Source: an uncultured Gammaproteobacteria bacterium
Lineage (GTDB): Bacteria > Pseudomonadota > Gammaproteobacteria > DRLM01
Direction of reading: 5' to 3'
DNA: 53,653 nt
NCBI GenBank assembly: GCA_947259075.1
Contig: CAMYKQ010000039.1
Location: forward strand, 1 to 53,653
Shown piece by piece: positions 38,745 to 45,746 of the stretch. Below the pieces are notes generated by a model, which searched no databases, was not told where the DNA came from, and was given only the letters and a program-made list of their open reading frames with translations. How positions within the stretch are numbered: position 1 is the stretch's first letter; each line of letters opens with the position of its first letter. A program made the position numbers and the translations under genes.

Positions 38745-40829
38745 ATGAAACCTGAAGAACAGCAATTCCTCAACGACCTCGACAAGCGCCTGTGGACCAT
38801 GGCCAACAAGCTGCTGCCCATGCTCGACGCCGCCGTGTACAAGCACGTCGTGCTCGGCCTGATCTTCCTCAAATACGTGTCGGATTCTTTCAAGGAACGC
38901 CGTGCGGAGCTGCAAGCCGCGTTCGCCGACCCGAACCACGACTACTACCTGGGCGATGACGGCGCCGAAATGATCGAACAGGAACTCGAAGCCCGCGACT
39001 ACTACACCGAGAAGAACGTCTTCTGGGTGCCGGCCCTGGCGCGCTGGGATTTTCTGCAAGCCAATGCCAAAGTCGCCGTCGGCACCATGCTTCAGGTCAA
39101 AAACGGCAAGACCAGCGAATACAAATTCAACGGCATCGGCCGCCTGCTCGACGACGCGCTCGAAGCCGTGGAGAAGGAAAACCCCAAACTCAAAGGCGTG
39201 CTGGAGAAAGACTACGCCCGCAAGCAGATCGACTCCGCGCTGCCGGGCCTCATCGACCTTATCGCCGAAATCCCATTTAAGCACGGCTCACTCCACGCCA
39301 AGGACATCCTCGGCCACGTGTATGAATACTTCCTCGGCGAATTCGCCATGGCCGAGGGCAAGAAGGGCGGGCAGTACTACACGCCCAAGAGCATCGTCAC
39401 CCTCATCGTCGAAATGCTGGAGCCTTACCAGGGCCGCGTGTACGACCCCTGTTGCGGTTCCGGCGGCTTCTTCGTGCAGTCGGAGAAGTTCGTCGAAGAA
39501 CACGGCGGCCGCATCGGCCAGATCTCCGTCTACGGGCAGGAATCCAACCCCACCACCTGGCGCCTGGCCTCCATGAACATGGCCATCCGCGGCATGGACT
39601 TCGACTTCGGCAAGGAACCCGCCAGCACCTACACCCGCGACCAGCACCCCGACCTGCGCGCCGACTACATCATGGCCAACCCGCCCTTCAACATGAAGGA
39701 GTGGAACGCCGGCGTCAAAGACGACGACCCGCGCTGGAAATACGGCATCCCGCCCGCCGGCAACGCCAACTTCGCCTGGATGCAGCACATGATCCACCAC
39801 CTGGCGCCCCACGGCAGCATGGCCCTCTTACTCGCCAACGGCTCCATGAGCAGCAACACCAACAACGAAGGCGAAATCCGAAAAGCAATCATCGAGGCCG
39901 ACCTAGTCGAATGCATGGTCGCGCTGCCCGGCCAGCTCTTCACCAACACCCAAATCCCCGCCTGCATCTGGTTCCTTACCAAAAATAAGAACCCCTCTCC
40001 CCCCGGGAGAGGGGCAGGGGTGAGGGCGGCGAGTACCCGCGACCGCAAAGGCGAAACCCTCTTCATCGACGCCCGCAACCTCGGCTATATGAAAGACCGC
40101 GTCCTGCGCGACTTTGCGCCCGCAGACATCCGCAAGATCGCCGACACCTTCCACGCCTGGCGCACTTCACCCCCTCTCCCCTTGGGAGAGGGCAGGGGTG
40201 AGGGCGTCCGTTTGAGCGAGGGAGCAAAACTTCCGGAAAACCTGCTTAAGAACGCCCGCGAACTGCGGAAAAACCAAACCGATGCGGAATCGCTCATCTG
40301 GCAATTGATTCGTAACAAACAAATAGCCGACTGCAAATTCCGGCGCCAGCATCCTCTCGACCCCTACATCCTCGATTTCTATTGCAGCGAGAAGAAACTT
40401 GCCATAGAACTGGATGGCGGCCAGCACAGCGGCGCGCCGGCCGTTTCCAGGGATAATAAAAGAACACAATTCCTGGAATCCAAAGGCATTACGGTACTGC
40501 GGTTCTGGAACAACGACGTACTGCAAAATACTGAATCGGTTTTGCAGCAACTCTATAACGCCCTCACCCCAACCCTCTCCCAGGGGGAGAGGGCTTACAT
40601 GGACATCCCCGGCTTCTGCAAATCCGCCACCCTCGAAGACATCAAGAAGCACGACTACGTCCTCACCCCCGGCCGCTACGTCGGCGCGGCGGAGCAGGAA
40701 GCCGATGGCGAACTGTTTGAGGACAAGATGGCGCGGCTCACCGCGCAACTAAACGATCAGTTCGGCGAGAGTGCGCGGCTGGAAACGGTGATTCGCGAGA
40801 ATTTGGCGAGGCTGGGTTATGGCAGGTGA
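38745..40829 (+). CDS. hsdM: type I restriction-modification methyltransferase subunit with inserted DUF559 domain
   Basis: 694 residues, about 150 more than expected. Residues 1-415 are a normal HsdM: N-terminal helical domain (QQFLNDLDKRLWTMANKLL), SAM motif VYDPCCGSGGFFVQ (near 232) and catalytic ANPPFN (near 310). Residues about 416-430 are the translation of a solo REP palindrome. Residues 431-475 return to HsdM (RDRKGETLFIDARNLGYMKD). Residues about 476-616 are a second insertion containing a complete DUF559 nuclease-like domain. From YMDIPGFCKSATLEDIKKHD the HsdM tail resumes to the end. Every junction is in frame. The enzyme N6-methylates adenine with HsdS; whether the enlarged subunit still works is unknown. 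It overlaps hsdS by 11 bp. Confidence 0.93.
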   Translation: MKPEEQQFLNDLDKRLWTMANKLLPMLDAAVYKHVVLGLIFLKYVSDSFKERRAELQAAFADPNHDYYLGDDGAEMIEQELEARDYYTEKNVFWVPALARWDFLQANAKVAVGTMLQVKNGKTSEYKFNGIGRLLDDALEAVEKENPKLKGVLEKDYARKQIDSALPGLIDLIAEIPFKHGSLHAKDILGHVYEYFLGEFAMAEGKKGGQYYTPKSIVTLIVEMLEPYQGRVYDPCCGSGGFFVQSEKFVEEHGGRIGQISVYGQESNPTTWRLASMNMAIRGMDFDFGKEPASTYTRDQHPDLRADYIMANPPFNMKEWNAGVKDDDPRWKYGIPPAGNANFAWMQHMIHHLAPHGSMALLLANGSMSSNTNNEGEIRKAIIEADLVECMVALPGQLFTNTQIPACIWFLTKNKNPSPPGRGAGVRAASTRDRKGETLFIDARNLGYMKDRVLRDFAPADIRKIADTFHAWRTSPPLPLGEGRGEGVRLSEGAKLPENLLKNARELRKNQTDAESLIWQLIRNKQIADCKFRRQHPLDPYILDFYCSEKKLAIELDGGQHSGAPAVSRDNKRTQFLESKGITVLRFWNNDVLQNTESVLQQLYNALTPTLSQGERAYMDIPGFCKSATLEDIKKHDYVLTPGRYVGAAEQEADGELFEDKMARLTAQLNDQFGESARLETVIRENLARLGYGR
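39992..40028 (+). repeat. solo REP family B palindrome inside hsdM
   Basis: CCCCTCTCCC (39992-40001) and GGGAGAGGGG (40005-40014) form a perfect 10-bp stem with a 3-nt loop, followed by CAGGGGTGAGGGCG. It is translated in frame as about PSPPGRGAGVRAAST between the HsdM words FLTKNK and RDRKGE. It has the same orientation as the left end of the DUF559 cassette. Confidence 0.9.
40172..40593 (+). mobile_element. DUF559 cassette flanked by inverted REP palindromes, inserted in hsdM
   Basis: The ends (40172-40206 and 40559-40593) are 35-bp inverted repeats with three mismatches by eye. Each contains a CCCTCTCCC/GGGAGAGGG hairpin with CAGGGGTGAGGGCG facing inward. Between them is a complete DUF559 domain, related to Vsr-like endonucleases, of about 115 residues: ENLLKNARELRKNQTDAE, FRRQHPLDPYILDFYC, the PD-(D/E)xK-like AIELDGGQHSG and FLESKGITVLRFWNNDVLQN. 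No ATG opens the domain, so it is probably expressed only as part of HsdM, or from an internal TTG. The cassette stays in the hsdM frame at both ends. Confidence 0.88.
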
Positions 40830-42039
40830 GTGGCCCCCTACAACGCTCGCTAAGGTGTTGTCGTTTTCCAACGGGAAATCGAGTCCCGACCGCGCCGATA
40901 ATTTGCCTTTTCCTGTGTATGGGTCAAATGGCATCATCGGATTCGCTTCCGAGACAAACGCCGAGCCAAACACAATCGTGATAGGCCGAGTTGGCAGCTA
41001 CTGCGGATCACTATATTTCAGCAAAGAGAAATGTTGGGTAACGGATAATGCGATTCGAGCAAGTGCCATCGATGATAACGATGCAAAGTTTCTTTTGTAC
41101 TTGCTACAGACCCTCGATCTGAACCACTGGCGAGCTGGGTCTGGTCAGCCACTACTTAACCAAACAATACTTGGTTCAATCCCCACGTCGATTCCCAAGC
41201 CCGACGAACAACGCGCCATCGCCCACATACTCGGCACGCTCGACGACAAGATCGAACTCAACCGTCGCACGAACGAAACGCTGGAGGCCATCGCGCGGGC
41301 GATCTTCAAGTCCTGGTTCGTCGACTTCGACCCCGTCCGCGCCAAAGCCAGCGGCGAAGCGCCCAAATCCATCTGCCGCCGCCTCGGCCTCACCCCCGAC
41401 CTCCTCGCCCTCTTCCCCGACCACCTCGTCGATTCCGAGCTCGGTGAGATTCCGGAGGGGTGGGAGGTGAAGCCCCTTGATGAAATTGCGGATTACCTTA
41501 ACGGCCTCGCACTCCAGAAATTTCCTCCCGAGAATGATTCCGAGTGGTTGCCAGTTATCAAGATTTCGCAACTTAAAAAGGGAGATTCAGTTGGCGCGGA
41601 TCGCGCTTCGCATAAATTGAAACCCGAATACATCGTGGGTGACGGCGATGTACTGTTTTCATGGTCTGGTAGCCTGGAAGTAGATATATGGTGCAGTGGC
41701 AAAGGCGCGCTTAACCAGCATCTCTTCAAAGTCACATCCACCAATTACCCCAAGTGGTTATATTTTTACTGGACGAAGTATCACCTTTCTAATTTTCAGG
41801 CGATTGCAGCGGGTAAGGCTGTCACGATGGGCCATATCCAGCGCAAGCATCTGACAGAAGCACTTTGTGCCGTGCCGTCAAAACTTCTCATGGAAAAAGT
41901 AGACGGCATCATTGCACCGCTGCTCGATAAACAAATCGAGGACCGCAAAGCATCACGCACATTAGGTCTAGTGCGCGACACCCTCCTCCCCAAACTCCTC
42001 TCCGGCGAGCTGCGCGTGCCGGTCGCGGGTGCGGCATGA
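40819..42039 (+). CDS. hsdS: type I restriction-modification specificity subunit
   Basis: 406 residues with two target-recognition domains and the conserved helical spacers. TRD1 covers about 1-125, followed by DEQRAIAHILGTLDDKIELN and NETLEAIARAIFKSWFVDFDPV. TRD2 covers about 210-350, ending with a repeat of the helix (LLDKQIEDRKASRTLGLVRD). HsdS sets the DNA sequence read by the M and R subunits. The two TRDs look lower in GC than hsdM and hsdR, as is usual for exchanged domains. The start overlaps hsdM, and the stop overlaps the next gene by 4 bp. Confidence 0.93.
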   Translation: MAGEWPPTTLAKVLSFSNGKSSPDRADNLPFPVYGSNGIIGFASETNAEPNTIVIGRVGSYCGSLYFSKEKCWVTDNAIRASAIDDNDAKFLLYLLQTLDLNHWRAGSGQPLLNQTILGSIPTSIPKPDEQRAIAHILGTLDDKIELNRRTNETLEAIARAIFKSWFVDFDPVRAKASGEAPKSICRRLGLTPDLLALFPDHLVDSELGEIPEGWEVKPLDEIADYLNGLALQKFPPENDSEWLPVIKISQLKKGDSVGADRASHKLKPEYIVGDGDVLFSWSGSLEVDIWCSGKGALNQHLFKVTSTNYPKWLYFYWTKYHLSNFQAIAAGKAVTMGHIQRKHLTEALCAVPSKLLMEKVDGIIAPLLDKQIEDRKASRTLGLVRDTLLPKLLSGELRVPVAGAA

Positions 42040-42737
42040 GATTCGAAGTCTACTGCGACGAAAGCCGCCCCGACCTGTTGTGCTCCCGGCGCCCGACCGC
42101 GCGATACATGGTGATTGGCGGATTATGGCTGCCCGCTGAAGAGCGAGTGCGCATGAAGAATGATATTCATGCGCTACGCGACAAGCATCACATAGGGGGT
42201 GAGTTCAAATGGCAAAAGGTGTCGCCGTCCAAGCTGGAGTTTTACCGTGATCTCGCCGATTGGTTTGCGGCGATGGGGGATAATCTACGTTTTCGTTGCA
42301 TTGCCGTTGAGCATGACAAGCTTGATTTGCTCCGTTTTCATAACGACGATCAGGAACTGGGGTTTTACAAGTTTTATTATCAGATGCTGCATCACTGGAT
42401 ACTCGACTTCAATGAATATGCCGTATTCTGTGACTTCAAAAGCAATCGGGTAAGGACGCGCCTGCGTGAGCTGGCCCGTTGTCTCGCCAATGCGAATCTC
42501 ACCTCGGACATCGTGAACGTACAAGCCGTTCGTTCCAGTGAGTCGGTACTGATGCAGGCGGCGGATGTGTTGACCGGGATTGCGGCCGGGCGGCTTAACA
42601 ATAATCTACGTGCCGGCAGTGCGAAGTGGGGACTGGCGACGCATCTCGAACAGGCGCTTGGACGTCCCATACGAGCCACTTATCGTTCAGAGCAGAAATT
42701 CAATGTATTCGTGATCGATTTGGCCGGAGGGTGGTAA
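42036..42737 (+). CDS. DUF3800 family protein
   Basis: 233 residues. The family signature VYCDESRPD opens it, followed by VIGGLWLP, GGEFKWQKVSPSKLEFY and a late acidic block LMQAADVLTGIAAGRLNN. DUF3800 is thought to have an RNase H-like fold with carboxylate residues, and members often lie in mobile or defence islands; activity is untested. It is coupled to hsdS by an ATGA overlap and followed 1 bp later by the next gene, so hsdM, hsdS, DUF3800 and the 139-residue gene form one operon. Confidence 0.85.
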   Translation: MRFEVYCDESRPDLLCSRRPTARYMVIGGLWLPAEERVRMKNDIHALRDKHHIGGEFKWQKVSPSKLEFYRDLADWFAAMGDNLRFRCIAVEHDKLDLLRFHNDDQELGFYKFYYQMLHHWILDFNEYAVFCDFKSNRVRTRLRELARCLANANLTSDIVNVQAVRSSESVLMQAADVLTGIAAGRLNNNLRAGSAKWGLATHLEQALGRPIRATYRSEQKFNVFVIDLAGGW

Positions 42738-42738
42738 G

Positions 42739-43158
42739 TTGGCCTATCCTCCGTTGGTTCGTTATGCGGCTGAGCAGGAATACCGAGTTCATTTCGAGCG
42801 GGTCTATTGCCGGGGAACGATTCGGACATTTGACGACATTGAAGTGCGTTTTCGCAAGGCGATGTTCGATCACTGCTTCTTCGACTCGGTGCGTTGGAAG
42901 GATGATACGTTCTCACCAAAGCGCGCGGAACGCATCGATTGGATTAAAGCTGCGCTGGAGGACCCCGCTGCGGAGTTGCGGTTGGGGTGGGACAACGAGA
43001 AGAAACGGGCGGCAAATGACCGGCGGGTGGCAATTGTCGTGGCTAACTATGTGGTGATAATCCGAATTTACCGGCCTGGTAAGGCGGAGTTTGTGACGGC
43101 GTTTGTCGCGGGGCAGAGGACGATCAACCAGATTCGGTCGAATCCGCTTTGGGCATAA
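42739..43158 (+). CDS. unrecognised 139-residue protein downstream of DUF3800
   Basis: The start is TTG 42739, one base after the DUF3800 stop. I do not recognise the family. The middle is charged (FRKAMFDHCFFDSVRWKDDTFSP). The C-terminus has paired strands, RRVAIVVANYVVIIRIYRPGKAEFVTAFVAG, a pattern also seen in small RelE/barnase-like nucleases, but no catalytic set is evident. Position and spacing suggest it works with DUF3800. Confidence 0.7.
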   Translation: MAYPPLVRYAAEQEYRVHFERVYCRGTIRTFDDIEVRFRKAMFDHCFFDSVRWKDDTFSPKRAERIDWIKAALEDPAAELRLGWDNEKKRAANDRRVAIVVANYVVIIRIYRPGKAEFVTAFVAGQRTINQIRSNPLWA

Positions 43159-43162
43159 AAAA

Positions 43163-43192
43163 ACCGCTGATTCGCCAGGCGGGCTCAGCGGT
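43163..43192 (-). terminator. hairpin with A-run, terminator-like on the minus strand
   Basis: ACCGCTGA (43163-43170) and TCAGCGGT (43185-43192) pair over 8 bp. Seven A residues (43157-43163) precede it on the plus strand, which is a T-run on the minus strand. No minus-strand gene now lies to the right, so it may be a leftover or a bidirectional signal ending the hsdM operon. The rest of the 43159-43354 gap shows no gene. Confidence 0.4.
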
Positions 43193-43354
43193 CAGGCCTT
43201 TATGGGTTCTGCTGCCACTGGCAGAGAACTGTCGAGAGTCTAGCAAAGACTAGTAAAAATGCACAGCTAGATTGACGGCTTATTTGGGGGAAGCTTGAGT
43301 GAAATTCAAACGTAAATAAAGGCAAATCAATACAAGACAACAAGATAGGCAATA

Positions 43355-43513
43355 ATGACAAGCGAATATCATCTCGAACAACGCGCCCTCACCTGGTTCC
43401 AGGACACTGACCGGGAATACCATCACGGCCCGGACATTGTCCCGGACGGCGAGACACTCGAGCGCCATAGCTTGTTGGGCGCCACGATGAAGGCCGGAGG
43501 CAGCGGAGAATAA
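43355..43513 (+). pseudogene. hsdR 5' fragment 1
   Basis: A 52-residue frame from ATG 43355. Residues 1-38 match the start of HsdR (EQRALTWFQDTDREYHHGPD aligns with EQLALTWFQDSGWEYRHGPD). The match then ends and the frame closes just before fic. Differences from the full gene are spread through codons, many of them third positions, so this is a diverged relative and not a fresh duplication. It may still be translated and could couple fic expression, since fic starts 3 bp after its stop. Confidence 0.85.
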
Positions 43514-43515
43514 AT

Positions 43516-44640
43516 ATGGCAAAACCGGTTTACTACCACCTCGGAAAATTTCCGCCCGCGGAATTGGACTGGAAACGGTTGATCCCGCTGATCGGCAAGG
43601 CCAATGCTGGTCTTGCCCGCTACGACGGTTTGCTGTCGGCGATCCCCAATGCGTCGGTGCTGCTGTCGCCATTGACCACGCAGGAAGCGGTGCTCTCGTC
43701 CAGGATCGAGGGTACCCATGTGACGATGGGCGAGGTGCTGGAACTGGAGGCGGGCGGCGAGCCGGAGGATGTGACCCAGCCCAAGCGCGACGATGCCGAG
43801 GAGATTCTGAACTACCGGATTGCGTTGCGCTCTTGCGTGGATGCCTTGAAGGAGCGTCCGCTTTCCCAGTATCTGGTTCGGCAGGCCCACTACCTGCTCA
43901 TGCAGGGTGTGCGCGGAAAAGAGCAAACACCGGGAAGTTTCCGTACGGATCAGAATTGGATCGGCACTAAGGGCTGCCGCATTGAAGAGGCGAGTTTTGT
44001 GCCGATTGCACCCGCGCAGCTTGGCTCGGGAATGGATGCCTGGGAAGCCTACATGAATGGCGATGGCGAGCTGGATGCGCTGGTGCAACTCGCCATCGTG
44101 CATGTGGAGTTCGAGGCGCTGCATCCATTCAAGGATGGCAATGGGCGCCTGGGGCGGATGCTGATTCCGTTATTCCTCTATAAGAAAAAAATTCTCAGCA
44201 GCCCCGATTTTTATATGAGCGGCTATCTGGAGGCGCATCGTGAGACCTATCAGGAACGGTTGCGCTCCGTTTCGCGCGATGGCACGTGGACGGATTGGTG
44301 TGCATTCTTCCTGGAAGGGATCGTGGAACAGTCCGCCGAGAATGAACAAAAGGCGAGAGCCATCCTCGCACTTTATGAGCAGGTCAAAACCCGGGTTGTT
44401 GACCTGACCCATTCGCAGCATGCCATCCGGGCGGTGGATTTCCTGTTTCAGACTCCAATATTCAAGGCTCCCGACTTTACCGAACAGTCCGAGATCCCCA
44501 AGCCGACCGCAGCCCGCATTCTTGCAATGCTCCGGGAGGATGGATTGCTTCATGCGCTACGTGAAGGGAGGGGGAGGAGATCGGGGATTTATGCTTTCCG
44601 CGAACTGCTGAATGTTGCAGAGGGTCGGCGGATTATTTGA
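43516..44640 (+). CDS. Fic-domain protein (AMPylase family) with C-terminal winged helix
   Basis: 374 residues. The N-terminal inhibitory helix reads SSRIEGTHV, the S/T-xxx-E-G motif of self-inhibited class II Fic proteins. The active site is complete: HPFKDGNGRLGR from about residue 203. A C-terminal winged-helix region (about 300-374, IPKPTAARILAMLREDGLLH) could bind DNA. Such proteins transfer AMP from ATP to protein targets, and they are common cargo in type I restriction loci. GGAG precedes ATG 43516. It lies between two hsdR start fragments. Confidence 0.9.
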   Translation: MAKPVYYHLGKFPPAELDWKRLIPLIGKANAGLARYDGLLSAIPNASVLLSPLTTQEAVLSSRIEGTHVTMGEVLELEAGGEPEDVTQPKRDDAEEILNYRIALRSCVDALKERPLSQYLVRQAHYLLMQGVRGKEQTPGSFRTDQNWIGTKGCRIEEASFVPIAPAQLGSGMDAWEAYMNGDGELDALVQLAIVHVEFEALHPFKDGNGRLGRMLIPLFLYKKKILSSPDFYMSGYLEAHRETYQERLRSVSRDGTWTDWCAFFLEGIVEQSAENEQKARAILALYEQVKTRVVDLTHSQHAIRAVDFLFQTPIFKAPDFTEQSEIPKPTAARILAMLREDGLLHALREGRGRRSGIYAFRELLNVAEGRRII

Positions 44641-44726
44641 GTCTCACGTATGCACCTTTAATCAATAAATGTCTCATTTTTTTATTAAAATGAGACATAA
44701 AATGGAGATTGTTTAATGCGTGAGAC
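44641..44726. promoter_or_regulatory. symmetric nested palindrome after fic
   Basis: The inner arms, 44669-44680 (ATGTCTCATTTT) and 44687-44698, are a perfect 12-bp inverted repeat with a 6-nt loop. The outer arms, GTCTCACG (44641-44648) and CGTGAGAC (44719-44726), are a perfect 8-bp inverted repeat. Both gaps are exactly 20 bp. The word GTCTCA/TGAGAC therefore occurs four times with 30-bp spacing on each side of the centre. The layout fits a cooperative repressor site or a recombination site. The region down to 44809 is AT-rich and has no gene. Confidence 0.6.
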
Positions 44727-44809
44727 GCAAACTCTGACACGTTAAAAACTATTATCTTATTGATATTTAATGACTTGTTTATTTAGACGCAAATCCAGGC
44801 GGACGTGAA

Positions 44810-44941
44810 ATGACCGAAGACGACCTCGAGCAACTCGCCCTGACCTGGTTCCAGGACTCCGGCTGGGAATACCGCTTTGGTCCTGACATCGCCCCGGACG
44901 GCGATATGCCTGAGCGCGCCGATTACCGGCAAGTCGCGTAG
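44810..44941 (+). pseudogene. hsdR 5' fragment 2, cut by the REP/RAYT element
   Basis: 43 residues from ATG 44810, matching HsdR closely (LEQLALTWFQDSGWEYRFGP, then ERADYRQV) until the REP palindrome begins at 44938 and supplies a TAG stop. It is nearer to the full gene than fragment 1 is, but still has many synonymous differences. The rest of this hsdR copy is gone. Confidence 0.9.
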
Positions 44942-45026
44942 GTCGGGTTAGCCCATCGGGCGTAACCCGACATTGCAGGGGGCTGGCAACAGGCACGTCG
45001 GGTTACGCTACGCTAACCCGACCTAC
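44938..45026. repeat. inverted pair of REP family D palindromes, left side
   Basis: Two REPs face each other (44938-44973 and 44996-45026), each with the GGTCGGGTTA stem, making a BIME-like unit 22 bp before the transposase start. Confidence 0.88.
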
Positions 45027-45048
45027 TGAATGAGGGATGGAATAACGG

Positions 45049-45582
45049 ATGAGATACCGGCGCGCGTTCACTCCCGGCGGTTCTTTTTTCTTCACCGTGG
45101 TGACGGAGCGGCGGCGGCCTGTGCTGGCTTCGGCGGCGGTGGAGGTGTTACGCACGGCATTGCGGGCGGTGTGTGACACGCGGCCTTTCGTGGTGGACGC
45201 GATGGTGGTCTTGCCGGATCACCTGCATTGCATCTGGACGTTGCCGCCGGGGGATGCCGATTTCGCGACGCGTTGGCGGTTGGTTAAAACGTGGTTCACC
45301 AAACATTGTGCCCCGGCGTTGCGTGCGGCGCCGAATCGCGCGCGGATGGCGAAGGGAGCACAGGCGTTGTGGCAGCATCGGTACTGGGAACACGCGCTGC
45401 GCGACGAGGCGGATTTCGCCCGGCATGTGGAATATATCCATTACAACCCGGTGAAGCACGGATTGGCGGTGTCGGCGCTGGCATGGCCGTATTCGAGCTT
45501 TCGCCGGTATGTCGCGGAGGGTGTTTATCCGGCGGATTGGGGACAGGGCGGGATGGATTTCGAGGGCGTGGGACATGAATGA
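45049..45582 (+). CDS. REP-associated tyrosine transposase (RAYT, Y1/HUH family)
   Basis: 177 residues, full length. The HUH motif is DHLHCIWTLP, and the nucleophile Tyr is in VEYIHYNPVKHGLA. Other family blocks are MRYRRAFTPGGSFFFTVVT, LWQHRYWEHALRDEADF and WPYSSFRRYV. RAYTs nick single-stranded REP DNA and are thought to spread REPs. All motifs are present and the frame is intact, so it may be active on the flanking palindromes. Confidence 0.93.
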   Translation: MRYRRAFTPGGSFFFTVVTERRRPVLASAAVEVLRTALRAVCDTRPFVVDAMVVLPDHLHCIWTLPPGDADFATRWRLVKTWFTKHCAPALRAAPNRARMAKGAQALWQHRYWEHALRDEADFARHVEYIHYNPVKHGLAVSALAWPYSSFRRYVAEGVYPADWGQGGMDFEGVGHE

Positions 45583-45617
45583 TTCAGGCAGGTTGTCCGG
45601 TTGCGATGGCGGAAAAA

Positions 45618-45648
45618 CGTCGGGTTACGCTGCGCTAACCCGACCTAC
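45618..45648 (-). repeat. REP family D palindrome, right side
   Basis: CGTCGGGTTACGC and GCTAACCCGACCTAC, differing at one base from the copy at 44996-45026 in the same orientation. Confidence 0.9.
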
Positions 45649-45652
45649 AGGG

Positions 45653-45673
45653 CTTGTAAGGATTTCTTACAAG
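45653..45673. promoter_or_regulatory. short hairpin between RAYT element and rhuM
   Basis: CTTGTAAG (45653-45660) and CTTACAAG (45666-45673) make a perfect 8-bp stem with loop GATTT. It could stop transcription from the RAYT gene or be an operator for the rhuM/fic gene 74 bp downstream; no T-run follows. Confidence 0.35.
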
Positions 45674-45746
45674 TTCAGGTCGAAGGCGGGCCGTGTGGTT
45701 TTGCTCATGGGCTTGCGGGTCAGAGTTAGTCTGAGGAAGCCTCGGT

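Larger units (their letters stand above)
44938..45648 (+). mobile_element. REP-RAYT-REP element (REPtron)
   Basis: A REP-associated tyrosine transposase gene is bracketed by its palindromes. On the left are 44938-44973 (GTAGGTCGGGTTAG...TAACCCGAC) and, in the opposite orientation, 44996-45026. On the right is 45618-45648 (CGTCGGGTTACGC...GCTAACCCGACCTAC), nearly identical to the second left copy. This is the classical layout of a REP-forming element. It interrupts hsdR fragment 2 right after the codons for DYRQV. Confidence 0.9.

Noticed and set aside
38269-38748. A 159-codon open frame upstream of hsdM
   Set aside because: It begins in a REP repeat, has no recognisable domain or ribosome site, and ends overlapping the hsdM start by chance.
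40559-40593. REP hairpin considered as a transcription terminator within hsdM
   Set aside because: There is no T-run, and the hsdM frame continues straight through to conserved sequence.
42626-43057. A 143-codon open frame across the DUF3800 end
   Set aside because: It overlaps two better supported, tightly coupled genes in another frame.
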